The notes beneath the pieces were generated by a model. It was not told the origin of the DNA. It searched no databases and worked only from the letters and a program-made list of their open reading frames with translations. The translations under genes were made by a program, and so were the position numbers. This document shows, piece after piece, positions 1-9,221 of a stretch of DNA of 37,377 bases. Numbering within the stretch: position 1 is the first letter of the stretch; the number at the start of each line of letters is the position of its first letter. Source of the stretch: Myxococcales bacterium (lineage in GTDB: Bacteria; Myxococcota_A; Bradymonadia; Bradymonadales; Bradymonadaceae); NCBI GenBank assembly GCA_007119175.1, contig SKQC01000120.1, positions 1 to 37,377 of the forward strand, read 5' to 3'.

Positions 1-186
1 AGAAAGCAGAGTTTATACTTCCCTAAAAGATACCTCGATGAGATCCGCGCAGAGTCGATTCGACAGGACCGGTCGATGTCGTGGATTGTGCAGAAAGCCT
101 GGGAGCTATCCCGCGATACGGTCAAAGAATTCCCCTCCGCCAATGATTTTATCCCCGGTGATAGCGAGAGCGAGTCGGACGACTAA
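1..186 (+). CDS. TIGR04563-like CopG/RHH-type small protein (5' partial)
   Basis: The frame is open from base 1 to a TAA at 184-186 and gives 61 residues beginning RKQSLYF, so only a few N-terminal residues are missing. The core RQDRSMSWIVQKAWEL is the hallmark of a small protein family common in myxobacteria (TIGR04563). It resembles ribbon-helix-helix regulators: a short beta strand (QSLYF) is followed by two helices. The C-terminus is acidic (SESESDD). A clear paralogue lies at 16762-16950 (RQDRSLSWIMEVAWKI). DNA binding is inferred from the fold resemblance and is not proven. A terminator follows 22 bases after the stop. The ORF track does not list it, because it is short and starts outside the window. 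Confidence 0.8.
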   Translation, partial: RKQSLYFPKRYLDEIRAESIRQDRSMSWIVQKAWELSRDTVKEFPSANDFIPGDSESESDD

Positions 187-207
187 GTGACAACCGATTC
201 AAACAAA

Positions 208-246
208 AACCCCGGATGGCCTTATGGCTCATCCGGGGTTTTTTAA
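208..246. terminator. Bidirectional intrinsic terminator
   Basis: A perfect 11-bp inverted repeat (AACCCCGGATG, 208-218; CATCCGGGGTT, 230-240) encloses an 11-base loop. A T-run follows on the plus strand and an A-rich run (201-209) precedes it, so it can act in both directions. It sits between the converging genes that end at 186 (+) and 269 (-). Confidence 0.9.
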
Positions 247-268
247 TGGCTCAGCGGCCCGGCATTAC

Positions 269-2134
269 TCAATCGTCGTCGCCATTAGAGTCGCCTTCGC
301 CGTTATCTTCGTGTTGGTTATCCAGTTCTGTCTGGTTGTCGTCGTCCTCGGACTCATCCTCGCCGGCGTGGACGGCGACCTCCAGCGCGGAATGGGCGCC
401 GGACAATCCGCCGATGCGCATCGGCTGTGTACCGTCTCGGCGAACTCGCCAGATCTCCTTGCGATTTTCCGCCAGTCCCGGCGAAACGGTGGGGTTACTT
501 CCCATGAAGACCAGCTCGTTTCCGCGAGGTGAAAGCCGCGCGTTGTCGATAAATATATAGCACTCTGAGCCCACGGAGGTTCCCGCATCGCCACTGCAAT
601 CGGCAGCCGAATAGTCTTCGCCGTCGAGATTGCCATAGATCTCCTCGTATTCGCCGGTCGTCAAATCACCGGCCAGAATTGCCGTCCTCGGGATATCGGA
701 CTCCACATCGTCTTCCGGATCGGCTGCCGTTCGAATGCAATGGCGCTGCCCGACAAAATAAACCCGGTGGTCAGGACCGAAGGTAATTGGGCCTTCGATG
801 TCGGTAAACGCAAAGGACCCGTCATTACGGGTCGCCTCGCAGCCCGGTCCGGGGCTAACGGGAAGGCCGACGGGGATCCGCTGTGGCTGACATACCCCAC
901 CGTCGAAATCGTCGGATCCCGAATCGCAGCGATTCACCGGCCCACAATCATCATGCGACGTACAGGGAGCGCTGCTGGCGACTTTGTCGGCATAGGCCAT
1001 ATCGATGACGTGAACCGTGGGTTCGACAGCGACACACCGGCCGTCGGTTCCGCAAACATGCCCGGTCTGGCTACATTCACTATCACTTGAGCAAAACTCA
1101 TGATCATTGGGGCCGGACGTGGCATAAGCCACAAAGCGGCCGTCCTCCGAAAACCCGCTGACGCTGCTCTCACTGACGAAGAGACTTCCCGCGTCGCCAG
1201 GGCGATTACTCCCGTCAATATGGGCCAGAATATCTCCGAGCGGTGGCTCCCCGTCGAGATTGCTGACGTAAATATTCAGTGAGTCCAGCGAGCTGGGAAC
1301 CAAATTCAGGATGCGTTCGCTGGTGGGATCAAAATCATAGGCCTCAGGAAGCGATGCGTTGACGTCATGAAGGGTCACCAACTCCTGCTTTGCTCCGTCA
1401 TGGGCCTGAAAATAACCGACATGAGTGCCACTTTCAGCCTGGCGAAATTTAACGCCGTTGCCTCGGACTCGCGGGCGGGTCACCGACTCCACCATAGGGG
1501 TCGGATCCTCCTGAACACTCAGCGAATCCACATCGACAGGCGCCGTCAAGACGTCGAATCCGTCGCCCGAGGAGGCATCATCGATGATAATAAGGTGGGT
1601 CTGATCCTCGCTAAGGGTGCAGCTTCGCACTTCGCCGCAGTCGATATTTCCGGTGTCGAGTTGGCTGGCATTGGCGTCGTTGTCGACAATCCATATCTCA
1701 GTTTCAGCGCTATCGAGGGCCGGGTCGGCCAGAAACGAAGCAAAATAGTGCTCGTCCTCGATTTCCACCGGTTCCGCAAAGGGCCCGAAGGGATCGATGA
1801 CGCAGATTTCATCCTCACAGAATCGCCCATCCGGGCATTCATCCTGTGAGGTGCAGGCGATCTCGCCTTCATCTTCGACGCAGATATCACCGTCCTCGCA
1901 TAGCATCCCTGAGGGGCAGTCCTCGTGGAGCTCGCAGTCAATATCCCCCTCGGGCTCGACGCAGACCTCGTCCTCGCATATCTCGCCATCTTCGCAGTCA
2001 TCCATGCTCGTACAGACCTCGCCTTCCTCGGTGCCATTGGAGCAGGCTCCCACGCTCAGACCCATCATCGCCAGAGCGGCGAGGCAAACGCCTGCCATCC
2101 AATATTGCCCGTTTAATACCTGTCGTCTCATCAC
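269..2134 (-). CDS. Cysteine-rich lipoprotein with beta-propeller-like body
   Basis: This is a probable envelope lipoprotein of 621 aa. The signal peptide ends in a lipobox-like SVGAC, with the lipidated Cys near residue 31. Three tandem four-cysteine modules follow (for example CTSMDDCEDGEICEDEVC), and two more similar cysteine clusters occur near the middle (CSSDSECS, CTSHDDCG). The rest has repeated strand-like segments such as EIWIVDNDAN and RVYFVGQRH, which recall TolB/PD40-type propellers. The C-terminus is very acidic. GTG at 2134 and ATG at 2131 are both possible starts; AGGGAG lies 7 or 10 bases upstream respectively. A strong sigma70-like promoter lies about 110 bases upstream (2242-2270), and a terminator lies just past the stop. 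A binding or scaffold role is possible, but the ligand is unknown. Confidence 0.85.
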   Translation of the reverse strand: MMRRQVLNGQYWMAGVCLAALAMMGLSVGACSNGTEEGEVCTSMDDCEDGEICEDEVCVEPEGDIDCELHEDCPSGMLCEDGDICVEDEGEIACTSQDECPDGRFCEDEICVIDPFGPFAEPVEIEDEHYFASFLADPALDSAETEIWIVDNDANASQLDTGNIDCGEVRSCTLSEDQTHLIIIDDASSGDGFDVLTAPVDVDSLSVQEDPTPMVESVTRPRVRGNGVKFRQAESGTHVGYFQAHDGAKQELVTLHDVNASLPEAYDFDPTSERILNLVPSSLDSLNIYVSNLDGEPPLGDILAHIDGSNRPGDAGSLFVSESSVSGFSEDGRFVAYATSGPNDHEFCSSDSECSQTGHVCGTDGRCVAVEPTVHVIDMAYADKVASSAPCTSHDDCGPVNRCDSGSDDFDGGVCQPQRIPVGLPVSPGPGCEATRNDGSFAFTDIEGPITFGPDHRVYFVGQRHCIRTAADPEDDVESDIPRTAILAGDLTTGEYEEIYGNLDGEDYSAADCSGDAGTSVGSECYIFIDNARLSPRGNELVFMGSNPTVSPGLAENRKEIWRVRRDGTQPMRIGGLSGAHSALEVAVHAGEDESEDDDNQTELDNQHEDNGEGDSNGDDD

Positions 2135-2241
2135 GTTCTCACTCCCTGAATCGGATTTTCATCGCCCGGTATCTTCGGCGGTGTCTCCAACCACTGGAAA
2201 CACTGCACTGATCGTCTGCGGCAGAATTCCACAATCGACGC

Positions 2242-2270
2242 ACTATAAGTTTCTCACCGATCCGTATCAA
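2242..2270 (-). promoter_or_regulatory. Sigma70-like promoter for the cysteine-rich lipoprotein
   Basis: Read on the minus strand, TTGATA (-35) and TATAGT (-10) are separated by exactly 17 bases. Each box matches consensus at five of six positions. It drives toward the gene starting at 2134, leaving a leader of about 100 bases. Confidence 0.65.
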
Positions 2271-2359
2271 GCGCGCGCAGCCCCCCTTTCGAGCAAGTGA
2301 GGAATCGAACCATCGAGCTCGCGAGTGGACACGGTAGCTGTCAATTCCTGTAACTTGTG

Positions 2360-2389
2360 TTGAATGAAATGAACTCACCAGCTTAGAAT
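2360..2389 (+). promoter_or_regulatory. Sigma70-like promoter for the plus-strand block
   Basis: TTGAAT (2360-2365) and TAGAAT (2384-2389) are separated by 18 bases. This points to a start of transcription near 2396, about 60 bases before the chosen ATG at 2458. It is divergent from the promoter at 2242-2270; the 2135-2457 interval holds these two sites and no gene that I can see. Confidence 0.5.
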
Positions 2390-2457
2390 GCGGCAGGTAC
2401 TTCCGATGGAACTCCAAATTGCATTTACAGGCTTTTTCCCTTTTCCCCCGACATCAC

Positions 2458-4536
2458 ATGAATAGCCGACCTCGAGACTGCCCCCGGGCAGTACGTCGAA
2501 GTTGGGGGGACTCTGTCGCTGCTCGCGGCGTGTGGACATTGTTGATATTTGCCCTCGCCCTGATGGCAGTCTTTGCCCCGGCGACGGTTGAAGCTGACGA
2601 GGAACCGAGCATTGAGGGGATGTTGCAGGCCATGGATCGGAGCGATGTTCCGGACGCCACCTCCGCTTTACCGGAGGCGACGACGAGTCCGGTCAACGTC
2701 GAAGTTCAGTGGCGACTGTGGAATCGAACCGTGGTGGAGGGCCGCCCCGGTCTCGACGAATTAGACACGCTGCGCTACGACGCCTCGAGCATCGGCGTTC
2801 CGAGCCTGCCGCATCACCAGCTCGCCGTGCTGCACCGCGCCCAACGCGGCGAGGAGTATGGGCTCTCCCACGATGAAATCCGCCGCCTGAAGCGAGCCGC
2901 ACACAGCCTGGCCCCCCACCTTCCGTACGCCCAATTCGAATTGGCCCGCTGGGAGGTCGAGACATCACTTTCCACAAGTTATCGCGCTATTTCTCCGTAT
3001 ATGAATGGCGTCAGTACGGCCTATGGGTGGCTCGATCTGCGAATTGGTTGGGCGCTTAAGTGGGCGATGATCCTATTTATGGCCGCATCGATCGCCTTTA
3101 TCGGCTTCGTCCTCGCCCAATTGCTTCGCTATTTTGGCATCGCCGCCTACGACGGCACGCGCGTGCTTCCCCGGGGATTTTCGAGCACTCAGACGGTGAT
3201 TCTACTGGTGGCGATCGTCTTGGTCCCGGGGCTGTTGATGCAATCGCCATTGCTGTCGATGATCCTGCTATTGGCCCTTGTGATTCCTTTTCAGCAGATC
3301 AACGAGAGGATCGTATCGATCTGTTTCTTCGCGCTAATCGCCGCCCTTCCCTTCGCCGACGACAACCTGGGTCAATTTCTGACCTATCCGGGAAGTGATG
3401 CCCAGAATCTTCTGCACGCTCACTATCACGGATGCGACGAGGCCTGCCACGACTGGTTAGAATCGCTTGCCGAGGACGACGAATACGGCGTGGCCCGATT
3501 TGTCGAGCGCACCGCCGCTTTTCGGACTGCTTCTCATGAGCAAATGTTGGAGTTGCACGATTGGTTTGGAGAGCACGAGCCGGAAAGAGATTCCGACCTG
3601 GCAGCAAATTGGCTGAATTTAGAGGGAGGGGTGGCGATTGCCGTCGGTGAGTCCGAGGAGGCCCTCGATCCACTGGAGGAGGCCACACGAGCTGATCCAA
3701 TGGCCGCCGCGCCCTGGTTTAATCAAATGCGTGCCTACCAGATATTGGACGAAGAAGGGCCGAGCCAGCAAGCGCTGGAGGCGGCCTTTAATCGCGACCT
3801 GAACGCCACCTCGCAGAGGTTGGACTACACCCGGCGCGACGCCCACAGCTTTTTGATGCTCGATCTCGTCGACAGCGACCTCATCTGGCGGCATCACGCA
3901 CCAAAAGCCGATGATGCACCGAGCCTGCTCAGTCCCTTCTGGACACTCGCGGCCGGCGAGCGCTTGGAGCTGCGGTGGGCTCCCTGGATTGGGTTTGTGG
4001 GGATTCTTTTGGTGTTGCTGACCCTTCCGCTATATCTGCGCCGCACCATCAGCGCCCCCTGTCCCAAATGTGGCCTGGCCCGCGACCCGCAAGAAGCCGA
4101 ACAGACCGGAGATCACCACTATTGTTTTCCCTGCTACCAGACCTTCGTGTCCGGCTCGGCACTCGAATATCACGCGCGGATTCACAGTGAGGCGACCCTC
4201 GGACGCCGCGATCGTCTCCAGAGTTTTCTGCGACGGGCGTTTTCACTCATCACCCCCGGTGTCGGACATATATTGGGTGGCCACGCCATCCGGGGAATCC
4301 TGGCCTTTTTGGCCCTGACCACGGGAGCTTTACTCTTATTATATCCGCTCGGTCCGTTTGGCGCCTGGCGCGGCGCCTTCGAGCTCTTTCGAGAACACTG
4401 GGCCGGTCAGGGCTTGCTGGCCTGGATTTTGATCTCCATCGGGGCCTCCGTCGGGCTCACCGGCCTGATTCGAGGCGTGGAGTCGACGCGGGTCCGGCCA
4501 AAATCAAAAACCAAAGACAAAGGGGGCGCCAGATGA
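2458..4536 (+). CDS. Multi-pass membrane protein with TPR-like and zinc-ribbon regions
   Basis: I do not recognise a named family. The 692-aa product starts with an Arg-rich stretch and a signal-like segment (TLLIFALALMAVFAPATVEA). A cluster of about four membrane helices lies in the middle (such as WAMILFMAASIAFIGFVLAQ). A helical TPR-like section follows (SEEALDPLEEATRADPMAAAPW), then another helix near GFVGILLVLLTLPLYL. A CPKCG...CFPC zinc ribbon comes next, then two C-terminal hydrophobic segments beginning TPGVGHILGG. I prefer ATG 2458; the ORF track start at 2419 is a TTG and neither has a convincing Shine-Dalgarno. The stop overlaps the next gene by four bases (ATGA), so the two are probably translationally coupled. 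The PG-rich C-terminal motif recurs in the protein at 11132. Confidence 0.8.
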   Translation: MNSRPRDCPRAVRRSWGDSVAARGVWTLLIFALALMAVFAPATVEADEEPSIEGMLQAMDRSDVPDATSALPEATTSPVNVEVQWRLWNRTVVEGRPGLDELDTLRYDASSIGVPSLPHHQLAVLHRAQRGEEYGLSHDEIRRLKRAAHSLAPHLPYAQFELARWEVETSLSTSYRAISPYMNGVSTAYGWLDLRIGWALKWAMILFMAASIAFIGFVLAQLLRYFGIAAYDGTRVLPRGFSSTQTVILLVAIVLVPGLLMQSPLLSMILLLALVIPFQQINERIVSICFFALIAALPFADDNLGQFLTYPGSDAQNLLHAHYHGCDEACHDWLESLAEDDEYGVARFVERTAAFRTASHEQMLELHDWFGEHEPERDSDLAANWLNLEGGVAIAVGESEEALDPLEEATRADPMAAAPWFNQMRAYQILDEEGPSQQALEAAFNRDLNATSQRLDYTRRDAHSFLMLDLVDSDLIWRHHAPKADDAPSLLSPFWTLAAGERLELRWAPWIGFVGILLVLLTLPLYLRRTISAPCPKCGLARDPQEAEQTGDHHYCFPCYQTFVSGSALEYHARIHSEATLGRRDRLQSFLRRAFSLITPGVGHILGGHAIRGILAFLALTTGALLLLYPLGPFGAWRGAFELFREHWAGQGLLAWILISIGASVGLTGLIRGVESTRVRPKSKTKDKGGAR

Positions 4537-4970
4537 GCCCTTCTCCCCCGGCAGTCCCCGAAAAAAATGGTGATGACACGACCGAGGCCGATGCGCGAAA
4601 AGTCGGGATCACCACGTTGATTGTGCATCACAGCATCACTGTGTTGATTTTAGTTCTCTTTTTGGGGCTCGGAGTCTGGAGTTATCTCAATTTTCAGAAT
4701 ACCGACTTTTTTGCCTCCGTCGACCGCGTAGAATTAGAGGCCCAGCTTCAGCCCTCGCTGGAGTCGGCGCAGCAATCACGCCTCGAAGTCGCACTTGAGG
4801 TCTATGCCCTCCTCAACGACCGCTATCCGACTCGATTTGAAGAGTTGGTCAACGCGGGATTGTTATTGCCCTCTGATCTGTACTATCCAAGAGGTCCGCA
4901 GAGCTGGCTATACGAGCCCCACGCCGACGGCTTTACGCTCGAGTCACGGCCCCCGGACAATTCGCAATAA
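4533..4970 (+). CDS. Single-TM pseudopilin-like protein
   Basis: The 145-aa product has one N-terminal membrane segment (HHSITVLILVLFLGLGVWSYL) and a soluble C-terminal part. The part LEVALEVYALLNDRYPTRFEELVNAGLL, then a YEPHADGFTLES-like end, resembles the C-terminal region of type II secretion pseudopilins (GspG-like). There is no prepilin peptidase site with Glu at +5, so it is unlikely to be a true pilin. Its start overlaps the upstream membrane-protein gene by four bases, which suggests the two act together at the inner membrane. The exact function is unknown. Confidence 0.75.
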   Translation: MSPSPPAVPEKNGDDTTEADARKVGITTLIVHHSITVLILVLFLGLGVWSYLNFQNTDFFASVDRVELEAQLQPSLESAQQSRLEVALEVYALLNDRYPTRFEELVNAGLLLPSDLYYPRGPQSWLYEPHADGFTLESRPPDNSQ

Positions 4971-4973
4971 GCC

Positions 4974-4991
4974 AGTGTCGACATCGACACT
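4974..4991. repeat. Perfect 8-bp inverted repeat before phoH
   Basis: AGTGTCGA and TCGACACT flank two bases in the short gap before the PhoH gene. No T-run follows, so it is a poor intrinsic terminator. It could be an operator or an RNA hairpin about 34 bases before the TTG start. Confidence 0.45.
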
Positions 4992-5024
4992 CACCAGCAT
5001 TTACCAGTAAATAGAGGTACGCGT

Positions 5025-5990
5025 TTGACTGAGTCCCTCACCCGCCAATTGAGTTTTGCCGAATCCGACGTCGCCCGATATATCTACGGTCATCGCGACG
5101 CATTTCTCCGACTTATCGAAGAGGAACTCGACGTGCGCCTCGGCGCTCGCGGAAAAGAGATCAACGTCGAGGGGAGCCCATCGGACGTCGAGATCGCGGT
5201 GCGAATCCTCGAAGAGCTCTACGCCCTGGGCGAAATGGGCTATCACTTGAGCTCTATGGACGTCGGCCGGGCCATCGATATTCTGAGCCGGGAGCCCGAT
5301 ACCGATCTGGTTTCCATTTTCTCCGACGAGGTCTTCTCGTCAAAACACTCCCGCGTCATCTCACCGAAAGGACTGTCGCAGAAGGTCTATGTGGACGCCA
5401 TTCGCCGAAACGACATCGTCTTCGGCGTCGGCCCGGCCGGCACCGGTAAGACCTACCTGGCAATGGCAATGGCGCTCGCCGCCTATTTCGACAAGAAGAT
5501 CAAACGCATCATCCTCACCCGCCCCGCCGTCGAAGCCGGCGAAAATCTGGGCTTTCTCCCCGGCGATCTTGCCGAGAAGGTCAATCCCTACCTGCGCCCC
5601 CTATACGACGCACTCCACGATATGGTGGAGGTCGAAAAAGCAGAGCGCATGCTGGAACACGGCACCGTCGAGGTGGCGCCGCTGGCCTTTATGCGCGGTC
5701 GCACATTAAATGATGCCTTCATCATCTTTGATGAGGCTCAAAACGCCACCTCGGCGCAGGTAAAGATGTTTTTGACCCGTATTGGCTTTAATTCCAAAGC
5801 CGTTATCACCGGTGATATCACTCAAATTGACCTGCCCTCTCACCGCCGCAGTGGACTAGTGGAGGCCGTCGACCTGCTGGGCGATATCTCGGGCATCGAA
5901 TTTTGCCGATTCAACAAGCACGATGTCGTGCGACACCCGCTGGTCCAGAAGATTATCGCTGCCTACGAAGAGCAGGCCGAGGAGCGTTGA
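5025..5990 (+). CDS. phoH: PhoH family ATPase
   Basis: This is a PhoH-like P-loop ATPase of 321 aa, normal for the family, which is linked to RNA metabolism. Walker A is GPAGTGKT (residues 136-143), followed by the family signature TRPAVEAGENLGFLPGD (165-181). Walker B is FIIFDEAQN (232-240), followed by the sensor-like ITGDITQIDLP. The first ~110 residues match the small N-terminal domain usual in this family. The start is TTG at 5025, chosen because AGAGGT lies about 7 bases upstream. In many related bacteria phoH is followed by a 7TM-HD gene and ybeY. Here a large lipoprotein follows instead, so that neighbourhood is broken in this window. Confidence 0.93.
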   Translation: MTESLTRQLSFAESDVARYIYGHRDAFLRLIEEELDVRLGARGKEINVEGSPSDVEIAVRILEELYALGEMGYHLSSMDVGRAIDILSREPDTDLVSIFSDEVFSSKHSRVISPKGLSQKVYVDAIRRNDIVFGVGPAGTGKTYLAMAMALAAYFDKKIKRIILTRPAVEAGENLGFLPGDLAEKVNPYLRPLYDALHDMVEVEKAERMLEHGTVEVAPLAFMRGRTLNDAFIIFDEAQNATSAQVKMFLTRIGFNSKAVITGDITQIDLPSHRRSGLVEAVDLLGDISGIEFCRFNKHDVVRHPLVQKIIAAYEEQAEER

Positions 5991-6098
5991 TAGCGCGGGC
6001 TAAACGCTTATATCGCGACTCGTTTTCCACACCGAGGGCCTGTGTTACCATCGTCGCTTGAGCGCCGATTCACCGCCTATCGGTTGGAGTTCTGGCCC

Positions 6099-9000
6099 AT
6101 GACAGGGTTTCGTTATCTTGCTTTCGCCGCAGCCTTTGTCGGTTGCGCCCTCGCCGTCGGTTGTAGCTGGACGCAGTCGCCGAGCAAATCCAAAAATTTT
6201 GCCGTCAGCTGGCAGATTCAGGAGCCGACTCGCACCTCGGCAAGCGCCGAGTTATTTCTGACGGATACTGGCTACTGGGCATATAAGGCCGAAGATAGAG
6301 GTGGTTTCGAGCCCGAATTTGCGCCGGGCCAACTGGTGCTCATGGAGGCAGAGGCGAGCGACCATTTTTTCGTTGTCGTCGAGGCAGAGCGATGGGGATA
6401 TAGGCTTCAACGCCTCGATGACCGTCCACTTCACGCCACTTTATCGGGGCAGTTATTGCCGGTGACTAAAGAAGTGGTCGGCGAACGCCACGACCTGTGT
6501 GCAGTATCTGATCTCGATAATATCGACGGGGAATGCGGATTGAGCTATCGCCACCGGCGATGGCATCTCTTCGCCTCCGTTAGTGGCGATGAAGATGCCG
6601 AGTCCCCGCTGTCGATCGAGGGTGATTTCGACGACGTGGCTACCGATCGCAGATTTCCTGTCAACCGCCGTGCTCTCGCCGGCGGTGACGTCCTGGGAAG
6701 CTGGGTCGAAACGGCCGGTAATTTTGAAGACGACACCTCCTTTATTGCCATCGGCGCCCATGAGCGCTCGGGCAGCACTTTGCGGGCCACCGTGACCGCC
6801 GATGAGGCCTGTTCTCTTTCGCTGTCGGACTCCGACCTGGTGCGCACTGATACGGTCGCGTTCGAAAAGATGGAGATTTCCCTCGGCAACAATCCTCACC
6901 CCGTCGCCGTCGAAGGGGCTGCGCTTCGCCTCGGCAGCGACGCGCTATTGACCTGCGACGAGGACATATCTGGACTGATGGTGCCCATGATCTCACGGCC
7001 CTTGCTGGCCGATGATTCAGATCGCTTCTTTGCTCCGCCCTCGATCGGATTGCACCGCCGTGATTTAAGCGAAATGTCAGCAGATGCCCGCCAGGCCTGG
7101 ACGCGCGCCGGCGCACTGATCGCCGTCGGCGATCCGGCAGCCGCCTCTTATTGGCTCGAGGAGGCATTGGCCGCCGAAGATATTCCTGAATTTTCTCTGA
7201 CAGCCATGCCGGTCCTCGCCGGTGCCGGCCAGCCGGAGCGCTCAATGCAACTCGGCACGCGGGCTACGCGACGGGCCTGGAATCCGGAAAATATCCCCGA
7301 TTATCTCGACGGTTTGATCGTTTTGCTCGGTCAATACGGCGAGCATGACGCCCTGCAGGACCGGTTGGAGCGGCGACAGAGCCTCGCCAGTCGCCGTCTC
7401 GACGGCCACCGGGTCGGCTTTTATCGCTGGGCCGACCTGCGCCTGGAAGTCTCGGAACGAAAGAGCTCCTATGGACCGGCCTACGAGCAGTGGATCGCCG
7501 ATCTCCAGAGTCGCGGACTCGACGGCTGGGCGGTGGCGATGTGGGCTACCCTGGCAATGGGCGGCATGGAGCTACCGATTGTCGATGATCCCGACGACTT
7601 GATTCCCCGATTTGCCGAATTCGATGCCGCCAATCTGTGGTCGGCGATTCGCGATCAGCTTCACTCCGCATCGTGCGACGAGAAAGAGGTCGCAGGCTGT
7701 GATCCTCGATCGTATGGCTGGTCGAATCGTCGGATGCCCGGCGATTCGGATATCCTCGACATCCTCCGTACCACGGCGGCCATGCAGCTTCGCACCGGGT
7801 TTGGAGGCCCCCAATTAGGCCAACGGGCGGCCGAGTTTGCTTCCGGCGCCGAGCAAGCCGCCTATTGGCTCGCCATCGCTCCGCTGGTTGACGACGTCGA
7901 CCGTGAATTGCTCACCCGGTCTTTGACCCGCGCCCTGCGAGACGATCTCGCCGACCTCAGAAGTGGCGGTAAAGTCTGCGAAAATCTCGAGTTATGGCAG
8001 GCCCGCTTTGAAAATGCCGCCGCTCGCAGCCGAGCTCCCGACAACAATCGATCCCGTACAGAATGGACCCAATTTGCGAGCTGGTGGGCTGATAGCGGCC
8101 TGCACGGATTCTGCTCGACGACTGACGACTTTCTCGATGCCATCGAGGAATTTGCTTCTGACGCCAACCCCTGGCTCGCAGGTATCCTGCCCCTTTTAGA
8201 AGACCGAATATTGGCCGAAAGGCTCGCACCAGCCGATCTAAAAAACCTGGAGCGAGCTGCCGAGCTTGCTCGACTGACCGGTGCCCGCGACACCTGCGCG
8301 CACTGGAACCTCGGCGTGAGCATCGGCGCCATTCGCAACGGTCATTTCGGGGCCGCCGAAGATCACCTCGTGCGGGCCCATAATTGTCTCGACGGCGACC
8401 GCTCACTGCGCGACACCCACAACCTGGTGGCTGCCTACCTCGATTTTGAACGCGGCGGTGGGCGCCGACTGATCCGAGATGGCGGCGTCGAATCAGCGAT
8501 CGCCGCGGCGACGCGCCGCCGAATCGATGACTCGGCAACCTGTGTCGGTCTCCTCCCGATTGGATTTCATCTCGAAGCTCACCTGCCGGACTCGGTGTTG
8601 CGAATTGCCGAACAACTCGACGTCGAGCCCGCTCCCTACGATGGCTTCGGTCTGCGAACGGCCAGTGGCTTCATCGACGAGGCACGCGCCGCATACCTGA
8701 GCGGCCTGCGCGATCTGCAGCGAGGGCAGTTCGAGACGGCCGCAAATGCCCTGCAACGGGCACAGGCCAATTTTCGGCGTCTCGATCACCTTCCCGGACT
8801 GGCCCGGATTGCCCTTATCGACGATGTCGTTTTCGATGGACTACTTCACGACGTTGCCGACGGCGAGGAATTCCCGGAGCTGTCGACGGAGAGCGAGGAG
8901 CGCGACAAACTACGCCGCGGTCAGGCATTTCGGCTCATTGACGAAGTGGCCCTGCCCGTTGACTTCTCCGCGCACCCCGACCCTCCGGCGCTGATCACTG

Positions 9001-9221
9001 CGTTTTTGCTCACCGGCAAGACCTCAGAAATCGAGGACTCCGTCAGCGACCTTCACACTCTCTCGCCGATGCTCTGCGACTCGGACAAGATCCGGTATGC
9101 AATCTCCGGTGATGGTGGAGATGACACCTCTATCATCGTCGATGACGGGACTTTTGACGACGGCGAAAATATCTCGACTGAAGTGGGCGACGACAATGGC
9201 GAACGGCTCGATCCCCGCTGA
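6099..9221 (+). CDS. Large lipoprotein with helical-repeat C-terminal part
   Basis: The 1040-aa product has a signal peptide ending in LAVGC (Cys at about 22), so it is a predicted lipoprotein. I chose ATG 6099 over the GTG at 6042 because it directly precedes the signal peptide and GGAG lies 9 bases upstream. Residues up to about 310 appear strand-rich and may form beta domains. From about residue 340 the sequence is Ala/Leu-rich and helical, with TPR-like stretches such as DPAAASYWLEEALAAED and LRDLQRGQFETAANALQRAQ. The end is acidic. Its last 26 bases overlap the start of the Ser/Thr kinase gene, so coupled synthesis is likely, and a role as envelope partner or sensor for that kinase is a reasonable guess. 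No enzyme motif is visible. Confidence 0.85.
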   Translation: MTGFRYLAFAAAFVGCALAVGCSWTQSPSKSKNFAVSWQIQEPTRTSASAELFLTDTGYWAYKAEDRGGFEPEFAPGQLVLMEAEASDHFFVVVEAERWGYRLQRLDDRPLHATLSGQLLPVTKEVVGERHDLCAVSDLDNIDGECGLSYRHRRWHLFASVSGDEDAESPLSIEGDFDDVATDRRFPVNRRALAGGDVLGSWVETAGNFEDDTSFIAIGAHERSGSTLRATVTADEACSLSLSDSDLVRTDTVAFEKMEISLGNNPHPVAVEGAALRLGSDALLTCDEDISGLMVPMISRPLLADDSDRFFAPPSIGLHRRDLSEMSADARQAWTRAGALIAVGDPAAASYWLEEALAAEDIPEFSLTAMPVLAGAGQPERSMQLGTRATRRAWNPENIPDYLDGLIVLLGQYGEHDALQDRLERRQSLASRRLDGHRVGFYRWADLRLEVSERKSSYGPAYEQWIADLQSRGLDGWAVAMWATLAMGGMELPIVDDPDDLIPRFAEFDAANLWSAIRDQLHSASCDEKEVAGCDPRSYGWSNRRMPGDSDILDILRTTAAMQLRTGFGGPQLGQRAAEFASGAEQAAYWLAIAPLVDDVDRELLTRSLTRALRDDLADLRSGGKVCENLELWQARFENAAARSRAPDNNRSRTEWTQFASWWADSGLHGFCSTTDDFLDAIEEFASDANPWLAGILPLLEDRILAERLAPADLKNLERAAELARLTGARDTCAHWNLGVSIGAIRNGHFGAAEDHLVRAHNCLDGDRSLRDTHNLVAAYLDFERGGGRRLIRDGGVESAIAAATRRRIDDSATCVGLLPIGFHLEAHLPDSVLRIAEQLDVEPAPYDGFGLRTASGFIDEARAAYLSGLRDLQRGQFETAANALQRAQANFRRLDHLPGLARIALIDDVVFDGLLHDVADGEEFPELSTESEERDKLRRGQAFRLIDEVALPVDFSAHPDPPALITAFLLTGKTSEIEDSVSDLHTLSPMLCDSDKIRYAISGDGGDDTSIIVDDGTFDDGENISTEVGDDNGERLDPR

